Positions 26,694 to 35,800 of a stretch of DNA of 37,915 nucleotides are shown here, piece after piece. Every line of letters begins with the position of its first letter. Position 1 is the stretch's first letter. Under the pieces are notes generated by a model. The model ran no database searches. It saw nothing but the letters and a program-made list of their open reading frames with translations, and was not told where the DNA came from. Origin of the DNA: Thermosynechococcaceae cyanobacterium YX3bin19 (lineage in GTDB: Bacteria > Cyanobacteriota > Cyanobacteriia > Thermosynechococcales > Thermosynechococcaceae); contig JAUJON010000016.1 of the NCBI GenBank assembly GCA_030447595.1, positions 1 through 37,915 of the forward strand, read 5' to 3'. Position numbers and translations under genes: made by a program.

Positions 26694-27224
26694 ATGCCTC
26701 AAAATCCTAATACTAGCTCTGCTGAGTTTTTACCCGAGAAGACTCAGACAGTTCTGCAAATGTTTGAAAACCTAGATACTGATGCAAAATTGGCCTGGTT
26801 CTACCTGGTCTATAAAAAGATGGGGAGTTCAATCACATCAGCAGCCCCACAAGCAACAGATCCAGAACTTGCTCCTGTTTTGTTAGGAGACTACTTTAAT
26901 CTCTCGGACGATGAGCAACTAACAGTCATGCGGGATGTTGTAGAAGGGAAAGATACAGAATACTCTCGCGACTACGGTGCTCTGAAAGAAAACAATCAAT
27001 TGATGGTTTGGTACGCTTGGGCACAGGCGATGGGCGATACGGTAGTTGGTATGCCTAGTAACTATCAACCTACTGAATCAATCAATAATTTGCTGAGTCA
27101 GACGGAAGGACTCGAATTTGAGGAGCAAATCTCCTTATTTCGAGAGCTTGCTAGCAACATGGGCTACAGTGAGGTAGGCACCGCCCCTAGCCAAGCTGAA
27201 ACTGGTAAAACGCCAAGTCTTTAG
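26694..27224 (+). CDS. Helical carotenoid protein (OCP N-terminal domain homologue)
   Basis: A 176-residue protein matching the all-helical carotenoid-binding domain of orange carotenoid protein; stand-alone versions are called helical carotenoid proteins (HCP). It has AKLAWFYLVYKKMGSSITSA, APVLLGDYFNLSDDEQL, NNQLMVWYAWAQAMGDTVVG and ISLFRELASNMGYSEV, where aromatic residues line the carotenoid channel. HCPs quench singlet oxygen, and some quench phycobilisome excitation. No OCP C-terminal (NTF2-like) domain lies in the window, so this is not a split OCP here. Intact, with its own upstream region. Confidence 0.9.
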   Translation: MPQNPNTSSAEFLPEKTQTVLQMFENLDTDAKLAWFYLVYKKMGSSITSAAPQATDPELAPVLLGDYFNLSDDEQLTVMRDVVEGKDTEYSRDYGALKENNQLMVWYAWAQAMGDTVVGMPSNYQPTESINNLLSQTEGLEFEEQISLFRELASNMGYSEVGTAPSQAETGKTPSL

Positions 27225-27342
27225 GTTGTAGAGCTCTCATTAGTTTTATTTTTTAAGTACTTACGGCTGAATCAATGTAGCGTAGGAGTGTTGTGTCTAG
27301 TACCATCAAGGGCCTGGGCAAGCACTCTTTTTTTGGCTCACC

Positions 27343-28921
27343 ATGAATCAAAAAGCTAACGGCGTCATTGCTGCCGGTCATCAAAAAACGGTAGACGCAG
27401 GAATCGAAATGTTTCGACTAGGCGGTAATGCTTTTGACGCAGTATCAGCCGCAATGCTGGCTTCCTTCGTAGCGGAACCTACTCTAACCTCTGCAGGGGG
27501 GGGTGGTTTTCTTTTAGCCCACACTCAAGCGAATAAAAACGTTCTATTTGACTTTTTTACCCAAACACCGCTCCACAAAAAAGCCATAGACGACCTCGAC
27601 TTTTACCCGATTGAAGTGAACTTTGGGGATGCAGTCCAAGATTTTCATATTGGTCTTGGCTCTATGGCTGTCCCTGGTAATTTGAGGGGAGTTTTTGTGA
27701 TTCAGCAAAAACTGGGTAGGTTACCGCTTGCGGCTGTGGCTGAACCCGCAATTCACTACGCCGAAAATGGGGTAGAGCTAAGCAGCTTTCAATCTTTTTG
27801 CTTCAAGCTACTGGAACCAGTTCTGGTTGCCTCTAGAGCAGGAAGACAGATCTTCGCACCGCAGGGAAACTGCTACAAGCAGGCGATCGCCTGTTGATGA
27901 AAGATTTTGCCGCGACGTTAACCCCACTTAGTTCAGTCAGGACCAAGGGAGTTTTATGAGGGGGAAATTGCCCAGCAGTTAGTCAAGGATTGTCGCGATC
28001 GCGGTGGACATATCCTTAGAAGATCTAAAGAGCTATCGTGTGCTTGAGCGGGAACCACTGGTAATTAATTACCGTGGCAATACATTCTTGACCAATCCGC
28101 CACCCAGTTCGGGGGGTGCCTTGATCGCTTTTGCCCTAGAGCTGTTGTCTCGGATTAACTTAGCTGAGATTGGTTTTGGCACGCCCCTGCACCTAAAAAT
28201 CTTGACGGAGGTCATGCGCTTAACCAACGAGGCTAGAAAGGATGGTTACGATGCCAACATATACCAAACGGACCTTGCCAGAACATTTTTAGCGGCAGAG
28301 CATTTGACTCAATACGAGCACAAGTTAACCGAATCGAGTAAATGGGGAAGCACGACGCACACATCAGTGTCATTGATAATGAGGGTAACGCAGCCAGCGC
28401 CACAACCACTAGCGGCGAAGGATCGTCCTACATCATTCCTGGCACCAGTATCATGGTTAATAACATTTTGGGCGAGGCAGACTTAAACCCGCAGGGGTTT
28501 CACCAATGGCAACCCAATCGACGGATTTCTTCAATGATGGCCCCAACCCTAGTGCTTAAGGACAGTCAACCAGAGATTGTCCTTGGTTCTGGAGGATCTA
28601 ACCGGATTAGAACGGCAATTCTGCAAGTGATTTCCAATATTGTTGACTTTCAGATGCCAGTTGAGTCAGCGGTAAATAGTCCTCGCATTCACTGGGAAAA
28701 CAACGTTTTGAGCATTGAACCCGGCTTTAATCAGCAGGCCGTTGCCAGTGCCGCTTACCCTGGCGATCAAGTCGTTCTCTGGAAACGTAAAAACATGTTT
28801 TTCGGCGGTGTTCACACGGTTAGAGAGCTCTCATCCAGATGCATTGAAGGAGCGGGGGATCAGCGCCGGGACGGAGCGGTTGGTTCCTGTTGACAGGAAA
28901 CCCTTAGATGCTGCCTTCTAG
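27343..28921 (+). pseudogene. ggt: Gamma-glutamyltransferase, multiply disrupted
   Basis: GGT hydrolyses or transfers the gamma-glutamyl group of glutathione; the proenzyme cuts itself before a catalytic Thr. The first part is good (GVIAAGHQKTVDAGIEMFRL, then AAMLASFVAEPTLTSAGGGG). The frame breaks near 27890 and resumes near 28004 (DISLEDLKSYRVLEREPLVI, then LTNPPPSSGGALIAFALELL). At the cleavage site the sequence is disturbed: GSTTH is followed by an extra CA near 28360, and the next frame has HISVIDNEGNAASATTTSGEG and NRRISSMMAPTLVLKDSQPE. A last shift near 28830 moves the C terminus to a frame ending at 28921. At least three indels. Confidence 0.85.
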
Positions 28922-28963
28922 CCAAGCGTTTTGAACCAGCACCATTAAGTTAATTGAAGGCAA

Positions 28964-29854
28964 CTATTGACGATTCCAGTTTTCCCGGCGTAGGAGCGGA
29001 TTAATAAATTCATTGAGTCCTTCTCCCAGAAGGGAGAGCCCTACGACCAGCAGCGTCATCGCCAAGCCAGGAAAAAAGGTGGTCCACCAAATGCCGGTAG
29101 CAAGACCATCAAGTGCTTGGCGCAAGTCGTATCCCCACTCTGGAACTTCTTCCGGTAGGCCAAGGCCCAAAAAACCGAGGCCCGCCAGAGTCAAAATTGC
29201 GTCTGCGGCGTTCAGGGTAAACAGCACCGGTACACTCTGGATCACGTTGAAAAACAGGTAGCGGGACAGCACTGCCCAAGTTGAAGCTCCTAGGGCCTGA
29301 GCCGCTTCAATAAACAGCTCAGTTTTGACACTGACAGTATGGTTGCGAACCACTCGGTAATACTGGGGAATGTAAGCAACACTGAGAGCGATCGCCGCAT
29401 TCAATACTCCTCGCCCCACCACAAACGCCACAGTTACAGACAAAAGCAGCCCTGGCAGAGTATAAATAGTGTCCATTAAGAACAGTAGTACCCGGTCCAG
29501 TCTGCCCCCTAAGTAACCGCTGACTAGACCTAGAGGCACCCCAATCACCAAGCTCAGTATTGTGGCAACAATTACCACTTGTAGGGCTGCCTGAGAACCA
29601 AACAAGGTGCGGGAGAAAACATTGTATCCCTGCTGGTTAGTGCCAAACCAAAATTGAGCGGAAGGCGGCTCATGGATCGGATTACTTAAGAATTCTGTAG
29701 GATTTTGCAGCCAGCCCCAGGCTTGAAAAGCAGGAGCTAGCAATGCTGCCAGTACATAGACCAGTGTGATCACTAGCCCCAAAAGCATCAATTGGACAGG
29801 CAGGGCCGGGCGCTTGAGATTCAGATAGGGTAAGCGGAGTTTGGCAAAGCTCAT
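28964..29854 (-). CDS. ABC transporter permease (oligopeptide/dipeptide type, DppC/OppC-like)
   Basis: A 296-residue inner-membrane permease of the DppC/OppC group. An N-terminal helix (LMLLGLVITLVYVLAALLAP) precedes a periplasmic loop with FWFGTNQQGYNVFSRTLFGS, typical of the group, then the BPD transporter core, with the EAA loop EAAQALGASTWAVLSRYLFF for contact with the ATPase. The C-terminal LLVVGLSLLGEGLNEFINPL is also typical. No partner permease, ATPase or binding protein lies beside it, which is common in cyanobacteria, where these genes are scattered. Substrate not predictable. Intact. Confidence 0.88.
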   Translation of the reverse strand: MSFAKLRLPYLNLKRPALPVQLMLLGLVITLVYVLAALLAPAFQAWGWLQNPTEFLSNPIHEPPSAQFWFGTNQQGYNVFSRTLFGSQAALQVVIVATILSLVIGVPLGLVSGYLGGRLDRVLLFLMDTIYTLPGLLLSVTVAFVVGRGVLNAAIALSVAYIPQYYRVVRNHTVSVKTELFIEAAQALGASTWAVLSRYLFFNVIQSVPVLFTLNAADAILTLAGLGFLGLGLPEEVPEWGYDLRQALDGLATGIWWTTFFPGLAMTLLVVGLSLLGEGLNEFINPLLRRENWNRQ

Positions 29855-30147
29855 ATAGCAGATGCTTACTAAGCAGACGCAGCAGGCTCTTATTCTACAA
29901 TGACTGTTTCACAACGCATCCGGGGACTGCAAACTGCATAGCTACTGCCAATGCAATTAGTACAAACATAGGTTTGAACTACAAATGTTTTGAGTTTCAA
30001 TTGATTTTTAAGTTCAGCACCTGTACGATGAAACCTCAGTGCACCAGTGTACGTCACTACAGAGATGCTTTTGGTATCGCAGAGTGGCACAACTACCAGA
30101 GCACTTCACCGGGGGGGGAACTGTTCTATAAGCAATTTACCTAGCCT

Positions 30148-31938
30148 ATGTCTATTGTTCTGACCCTTAGTGTTGTTCTACTGGCACTGGTTCTCTTTGT
30201 GGGTGAATGGCTGCCTGTGGATATCACGGCGATCGCCATTGCAGTCCTGTTAATGCTACTGGGACTTGTTAGTCCGGAGGAAGGCATCTCCGGTTTTGGC
30301 AACTCAGCCACAATCACCGTACTCGCCATGTTTATTCTCAGTGCCGGGATTGCCCGCACGGGTGCGATTCAAGTGCTCAGTGACCTGCTGCTGAAGTGGG
30401 GTGGCAAAAATCCAACGCAGCAGATTCTGGCGATGGGGGTAATTGTCGGTCCGATCAGTGCCTTTATCAACAACACTGCCGTCGTTGCTGTGTTTCTGCC
30501 AATTGTGGAGGACTGGTGTCGCAAGCAGGGAATCTCTGTCTCCAAGCTACTGCTGCCTTTATCCTTTGTGACTGTTTTGAGCGGCATGATTACAGTGATT
30601 GGCACCTCGACCAACATTCTGGCAAGTGGTTTGTCCGAGCAATTGGGCTACGGTGCCTTCGGTTTATTCCAGTTTACGACCTTGGGATTAACCACATTTG
30701 TGATTGGATTGATCTATCTTGCGTTTGCTGCCCCCCGACTGCTGCCAGCGCGCAAAGAACCCGCCATTGATGGGGTCGCTCAAGAGTACGGCATGAAAGA
30801 TTACGTCAGTGAGGTGGTAATTACGCCCCGCTCCAACCTCGTGGGGCAAACCTTGCGCGGTAGCGGCCTGCAGCGGAAGTTTGATGTCGACGTGCTGGAG
30901 ATTATTCGTAATGATATTCACTTTCCCCAACCTCTGGCTGACAAGAGACTAATCGCTGGAGATATTCTACTAGTGCGGGGTAGCCGGGGAGATCTACTCA
31001 AAATTAAAACGGAAAACGGAATTGACATCCTTCCAGATGTTCAGTTTGGGCAGCAGTCCTTAGAAGAAGATCTCAGTTCCGGAGAGGAAGGCGTTGCAGA
31101 GGTTCTGATTCTCTCCAACTCTGACTTGGTCGGCTCGACTCTGAAAGATCTGCGGTTCCGCCAACGCTACAACTCTACTGTGTTAGCAATCCGTCGTGGG
31201 CAGGAACTTGCCCGCGATCGCTTGGGTAAAATCCCCCTACGCTTCGGCGATCTCCTGCTGGTCCAGGGCCCCAAGCAAAGTTTTCTCGGCTTGCAGACCA
31301 ACCCAGATCTACTCGTGATGGAGCAACAGGATGTAGAAACGCTACGCCGCGATAAAGCTGGGATTGCGGTAGCGATCGGCTTAGGCGTTGTGGTGCTGGC
31401 TGCCTTTGATTGGGTGCCGATCTTGGTGAGTGCCTTGGCTGGGGTTGTACTAATGATTCTAACGGGCTGTCTCAAGCCAGGAGAGCTATACGGTGCAGTG
31501 CGCTGGGATATTATTTTTCTCTTGGCCGGACTGATTCCCCTGGGCGTGGCAATGGAAAATTCAGGCGCAACCCAATGGCTAGCTAATAACTTGGTGGCTT
31601 TGGGCGGGAACCTTTCAGGATTTTGGCTCTTAATGCTTTTCTACATTGCGACTTCTGTACTGACAGAGATTCTATCGAACAATGCTGCGGTCGTTTTGAT
31701 GATCCCGATCGCAGCTCAAGTCGCCAAAACTCTTAGTCTCAACCCGCTGGCCTTCATTTTTGCCGTCACCTTTGCGGCCTCCAATAGCTATATGACCCCT
31801 ATCGGTTACCAGACCAACACAATGGTTTACGGGCCTGGTGGCTATAAGTTTTTGGACTTTACACGAGTTGGGGCACCCCTGAATCTAATCCTAACGGTGG
31901 TGACTCCTCTATTAATTACCTGGATGTACGGTCTATAA
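30148..31938 (+). CDS. SLC13-family permease with two RCK_C domains
   Basis: A 596-residue membrane transporter of the divalent anion/Na+ symporter (ArsB/NhaD/SLC13-like) fold. The N-terminal half has several helices and INNTAVVAVFLPIVEDW, the family's substrate-loop motif; its symmetric partner in the C-terminal half is LSNNAAVVLMIPIAAQVAKT. Between the halves (about residues 210-395) two TrkA_C/RCK_C regulatory domains lie: LVGQTLRGSGLQRKFDVDVL and LVGSTLKDLRFRQRYNSTVL. Cyanobacterial relatives carry sulfate or other anions, or organic acids; the substrate is not decidable here. This is the longest gene in the window and has no disruption. Confidence 0.88.
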   Translation: MSIVLTLSVVLLALVLFVGEWLPVDITAIAIAVLLMLLGLVSPEEGISGFGNSATITVLAMFILSAGIARTGAIQVLSDLLLKWGGKNPTQQILAMGVIVGPISAFINNTAVVAVFLPIVEDWCRKQGISVSKLLLPLSFVTVLSGMITVIGTSTNILASGLSEQLGYGAFGLFQFTTLGLTTFVIGLIYLAFAAPRLLPARKEPAIDGVAQEYGMKDYVSEVVITPRSNLVGQTLRGSGLQRKFDVDVLEIIRNDIHFPQPLADKRLIAGDILLVRGSRGDLLKIKTENGIDILPDVQFGQQSLEEDLSSGEEGVAEVLILSNSDLVGSTLKDLRFRQRYNSTVLAIRRGQELARDRLGKIPLRFGDLLLVQGPKQSFLGLQTNPDLLVMEQQDVETLRRDKAGIAVAIGLGVVVLAAFDWVPILVSALAGVVLMILTGCLKPGELYGAVRWDIIFLLAGLIPLGVAMENSGATQWLANNLVALGGNLSGFWLLMLFYIATSVLTEILSNNAAVVLMIPIAAQVAKTLSLNPLAFIFAVTFAASNSYMTPIGYQTNTMVYGPGGYKFLDFTRVGAPLNLILTVVTPLLITWMYGL

Positions 31939-31970
31939 ACTAATTGAGATTTGAAATTTCTTCCGGTTAG

Positions 31971-32011
31971 AAGGCAGTTCTAAGGTATTACCTCTGCTTT
32001 AGAACTGCCTT
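31971..32011. terminator. Strong hairpin after the SLC13 gene
   Basis: AAGGCAGTTCTAA (31971-31983) and TTAGAACTGCCTT (31999-32011) form a perfect 13-bp stem with a 15-base loop. There is no T-tract, but it lies 33 bases after the stop and could end transcription or protect the mRNA. Confidence 0.6.
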
Positions 32012-32154
32012 GTAGTCATCGTATGTAGGTAACATTCCTATTGTTATAACTAGATGGACTATCAGCAAATCACTGGCAAAGACACCAATCTTTGCACAGG
32101 ATCTAGCAGTATCACCGCTATAGCCAATCGGCCACTGAATGACTGAACTTTTCA

Positions 32155-32385
32155 GGTTGTGCCCCAGAGAAGTGTGGGGTAAGTAACGAAATCTGCCCAA
32201 GACCAAGGCATATCAGTTAACCCAGCCCGTTGTGCTGCTGTTGTTTTTCAACTGGGAATGCTGCCAGATCCAGTTGAAATAGCTGACAACCAATCGCACC
32301 GTCCCCTCCGTCTGCTGCCACACTTTGCCAAACTTGTTCTGCCGTCGATGCCAGCGTCCACTCTGTTGCCGCAAAATTCCATTGG
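32155..32385 (-). mobile_element. Truncated IS1-family end fragment
   Basis: About 231 bases nearly identical to 35801-36030 of the longer IS copy, including the terminal GGTTGTGCC-CAGAGAAGTGTGGGG and the C-terminal transposase coding part (minus strand, GRWHRRQNKFGKVWQQ region). Homology stops abruptly at ATTGG (32381-32385). One extra T and a few substitutions separate the copies. No other IS end is nearby. Confidence 0.85.
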
Positions 32386-32609
32386 ATCAAGTCGCTCAAA
32401 CCTGTACTCCTCAGCTCACGACGCCCAACAAACTTGATGGAACGGAAATCCTCGCTCTGCTCGACTCCGCATTCGCTTCGCCCTTTGTCGCCTCGATGCT
32501 ACCGCATCGGGCAAGTCGGGGTTCCGCTTATCTCGCGCCCCGTTATGCCGCAAGTCCTCGGCTGTGATATAGATTGAAAATTGAGTTGCTCACTACTAAA
32601 ATAAGTTAA
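32386..32609. other. Unassigned sequence between IS fragment and LysR remnant
   Basis: An open frame on the plus strand runs into this stretch from the IS fragment (to 32567), but its sequence is not protein-like and I recognise no family. I see no further hairpin or repeat. Confidence 0.3.
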
Positions 32610-33463
32610 CTACCTGTTCAGTACAAAAATCAACATACGTTTTTGCAAACAAGATAGCTGCTTGCGGGATGGATATAGCAGATTAAGTTCACGCATAGGC
32701 AGTGGATAATTTGTCAGTAAATGCTTCAAGTGATTGCTAGCGATATACTCTTGAGCTAGAAACGGTGGCAGTTCGGTAATATATATTCCTGCTAAAGCTA
32801 ACTCCAAGAGATGAAGATAATCATTGACCTGAAAAAAAGGGGTTGATTTGTATTGCTTCATCACCCAACAACCAGATCTGTGAATCAGTTGGAACCCTCC
32901 AACTAGCACAAGGCGTTGTGAGAAGTTGTTCGGGTTGCAGGTTCGCTATATCTTTCAAGAAAAATTGGACTGGCGACAAGCAGATGACGGTATTCACCTA
33001 GTTTTTTAACTATCGCCCGATCATTCTTGCGATCACCTACTCTCAAAGCTACATCAATACCATCTTCAATTAAATCAACCCTGCGTTCAGTCACTAAAAG
33101 TTCTACTCTGACATTGGGATAGCGCGCTTGAAAGTCTTGTAATAATCTACGCCACGATACAAAACCTGGGGTTAAAGAAAGTCGAAACGTACCAGATAGA
33201 TCTTGCTTGTAGCGATCAATGATGGATAGCCAAGTTTCAAATGATTCTACTCCTTGTTTGGCTTAGTCTTAAAAACTTGCTCCTGCATCTGTCAGGCGTA
33301 GATACCGAGTGGAGCGTTCTAGCAGGCAGAAACCCAAGTCTTTTTCCAAATCTTTGATGCGCCGGCTTACCGTCGCAACGGGAATACCAGTCCGCCGAGC
33401 CGTTTCCGAGAAGCTGCCGTACTGAACAACTTTGACGAACAGTGCCACTGCATTAAAGTCCAT
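32610..33463 (-). pseudogene. LysR-family transcriptional regulator, decayed
   Basis: From ATG 33463: a LysR helix-turn-helix (MDFNAVALFVKVVQYGSFSE, then TARRTGIPVATVSRRIKDLE) ending RLTDAGASF. Then two in-frame TAA codons, separated by one codon, appear near 33268 where Tyr and Gln would fit, and the same frame continues AKQGVESFETWLSI and LSGTFRLSLTPGFVSWRRLL, then RYPNVRVELLVTERRVDLIE. A stop and frame change follow near 32905; the C terminus (ALAGIYITELPPFLAQEYIA) ends at 32610. Nonsense substitutions make real decay more likely than read error. It is divergent from the membrane-protein gene at 33598, which it probably once regulated. Confidence 0.82.
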
Positions 33464-33597
33464 TGCATCTTTCCATATTTGAGAAGATGCTTTCCATTCT
33501 TGCCGACTACTCAACAAATTTGGAATTATTTAGACTGCTAATTAGCGCATTCATTATGTAACGCCTCGCAAATCAGCTTATTACCAAGGAGTGAGGT

Positions 33598-33996
33598 ATG
33601 AAAGTCGCGGCTCTTCCCCTTCATAAGATTGGTGCAGTCCTATATGGACTCTGGGGGTTTTGGCATTTTCAAGTGGTTGCTCGGACATTTGAATTTGCTG
33701 CAACTCAAATGGAACCGGGTATTCTACAAGCGCGGATTTATCAGGGGGCATTTCACATTCTTTGGTTTGCGGTTGGGGCAATTGCAATCGCCGTCCTGTT
33801 TAACTGGCGAAATAGCCACATTGGATACTGGGCAAACCTGATCATGATCGGTTGGACTGAGCTGGGTTTGCTCTTGTTCTTCATTCTGCCGGGTTATTTC
33901 GCTTGGCTACCTACAGGGTTTATCGGTCCGCTCCTGTGGATTCTCGCTGTTCTATTCAGCACACTTGGTTATTGCCTTCGTCCAAAAACAGCGTAA
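33598..33996 (+). CDS. Four-helix small membrane protein
   Basis: A 132-residue protein with about four membrane helices: IGAVLYGLWGFWHFQVV, then IYQGAFHILWFAVGAIAIAV, WANLIMIGWTELGLLLFFIL and LLWILAVLFSTLGYC. I do not recognise the family with certainty. GGAGTGAGGT just before ATG 33598 contains a plausible ribosome-binding site. It lies between the divergent LysR remnant and the hydrolase-ABM gene, suggesting a former inducible unit. Intact. Confidence 0.6.
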   Translation: MKVAALPLHKIGAVLYGLWGFWHFQVVARTFEFAATQMEPGILQARIYQGAFHILWFAVGAIAIAVLFNWRNSHIGYWANLIMIGWTELGLLLFFILPGYFAWLPTGFIGPLLWILAVLFSTLGYCLRPKTA

Positions 33997-34010
33997 TCGG
34001 TATCTTGAAC

Positions 34011-34090
34011 AGGACTTACGCAGTTAATAGGTCATTTACTTGATCTGGCCCCTCGACCCCCCAGAATTGGGGGGCAAGTGCGTAACTCCT
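34011..34090. repeat. Palindromic interspersed repeat (MITE-like)
   Basis: Outer arms AGGACTTACGCA (34011-34022) and TGCGTAACTCCT (34079-34090) are inverted with one mismatch. Inside lies a perfect CCCCCCA-GAAT-TGGGGGG hairpin (34057-34074). GGACTTACGCA-type arms are widespread in cyanobacterial intergenic repeats. It lies between the membrane-protein and hydrolase genes. Confidence 0.7.
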
Positions 34091-34174
34091 GAAGATATTG
34101 CTGTAGGCTGGCAGCCCCTTTTGTGTAGGTAGCTGTGCTTCGTATTATGCAAACGTCAATAGGAGCTTTTAGGT

Positions 34175-35677
34175 ATGCCGCAGAACAACTTCATTAATCA
34201 GCGAGCCCGGATGCCCTGGAAAAGGTTCAAACTTGCTTTTACTAAAGCAGCAATCTTAATAACGTCAATCTTTGTCATTTCAATATTGACGGTTTCTGCC
34301 TGGGACTCAGATCAAGTTTTAGCGCAGGTTCCGAGCAAGCCGCAGTTGTCCAAAATCTCTAGTGAGTTTCCCTACGAGTCGAAGTTCGTTAAGGTACTCG
34401 GTTCACACATGCACTACGTTGAGCGCGGCAATGGTGATCCGATTCTGTTCCTGCATGGGATTCCAACGTCGTCTTACCTCTGGCGGAATGTTATCCCTTG
34501 GGTTGAAAGCGATGGCCGCCGGGCGATCGCGGTTGATCTGATCGGCTTTGGTAAGTCGGACAAACCCGATATCAACTATGGCTTCTTCAATCAGGCCCGC
34601 TATTTAGAAGCCTTTATTGCAGCGCTCGATCTCAAAAACGTCACGCTAGTAGTACACGATTGGGGCGCAGGACTTGGTCAGTATTATGCCTGGCGTCACT
34701 TAGAGAATGTCAAGGCGATCGCCTATATGGAGGCAGCGCTCCCACCCGTTTATCCTCGTGAGAGTTATGCCAGCTTTGGACCCATTGAGGAGACTTTCCG
34801 AAGCTTTCGTGACCCTAAAAAGGGCCCAAAGTTGCTGATTGATCAGAACTTCTTTGTTGAGCGGATCATCCCATCCTCAATCCTGCGTGACCTTAACCTG
34901 ACGGAGATGGAGGCTTACCGCAAACCTTTCGCCACCCGGCAGAGCAGGCAATCCATCTATGATTTGATTCAAACGATTCCGATTGAAGGGAAGCCAAATG
35001 ATACCTGGAAGGTCTTTGAAGAAATGGCTGCATGGTGGCGAGGGGCTGAGATCCCTAAGCTTGTGATCTATGCCTCTCCTGGTAGGCTCACGCCCCCAAA
35101 GCTTGCCCAATGGGCGGTAGAAAACCTCAAGAATGTTGAAACAGCCTTTATTGGCTACAGCACCCACTTCCTCCAAGAGGATAACCCCGAAGCTATTGGT
35201 CGAGCGATCACCGAGTGGTATCGGCGTCTTCCATCTCCTAAGCATGCTCAAGCTGTTGCTCAGCTAGAGCCTAAAGCAGTTGTTCAGTCAATTATCGATA
35301 AAGTTAGATCCCCAGCTCAAGAAGCCCAACGCGCCCTTTGCTCTGATGGTGCAGCTCCAGGCCAAGCCGCAGTTCGTGGAGCAGGCTGCTGTTTATGCAG
35401 AACAAGTAAGGCTCTCACGCGGGAAGCGAGGCAATATCGCCTACGACTTCAACCTTGATGCCAGCAACCCGACCCGATTTGTACCTATGAGCGGTGGGGA
35501 AAACTTGATGTATTCATTGCTCACGAAACCGCCCCATATACACTCAAGCACTTTGAGAGAGTTGCCTTTATGCTGGAGGACTCTCGCCAGCTTTATATCC
35601 TAGAGCCAGGAGAAGAACTTACTTGCAAGGCATCGGTCAAACTAATGCTTCTAGCAGGGCCTGAAGTTTTAGCTTAA
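34175..35677 (+). pseudogene. Alpha/beta hydrolase (haloalkane dehalogenase-like) fused to ABM monooxygenase domain, frameshifted
   Basis: The first 370 residues are an exported or anchored alpha/beta hydrolase: hydrophobic segment at about 26-42, HGIPTSSYLWRN (His94), nucleophile motif VVHDWGAGLG (Asp162) and catalytic His331 in STHFLQED. Where haloalkane dehalogenases have HGNPTSS, Asn is replaced by Ile96, so halide binding is doubtful. After two offsetting frame changes (near 35325 and 35484) an antibiotic-biosynthesis-monooxygenase (ABM) domain follows: ALMVQLQAKPQFVEQAAVYA, then DASNPTRFV, YERWGKLDVF, TAPYTLKHFERVAFML, ending GPEVLA at 35677. The hydrolase part could still be made (stop at 35458). 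Confidence 0.75.
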
Positions 35678-35800
35678 TTTCTGCCAGTTCTGAAACTGTA
35701 ATTTTCCATTGATGATGAAGTAAACGGTTGGTCGTTTCTATGATGAGTTGTAAGCAAGAGTAGAATCCTCTCACCAGAATTCAAGTAGTAGCCCAGGAAG

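Noticed and set aside
29890-30090. Minus-strand ORF of 66 residues with several Cys (VCTNCIGS)
   Set aside because: It looked like a metal-binding mini-protein, but the composition is irregular, there is no recognisable domain and it lies in the divergent promoter region of the permease genes.
32325-32567. 80-residue plus-strand ORF across the IS fragment edge
   Set aside because: Its first part is antisense to the IS1 transposase and the rest has no protein-like pattern.
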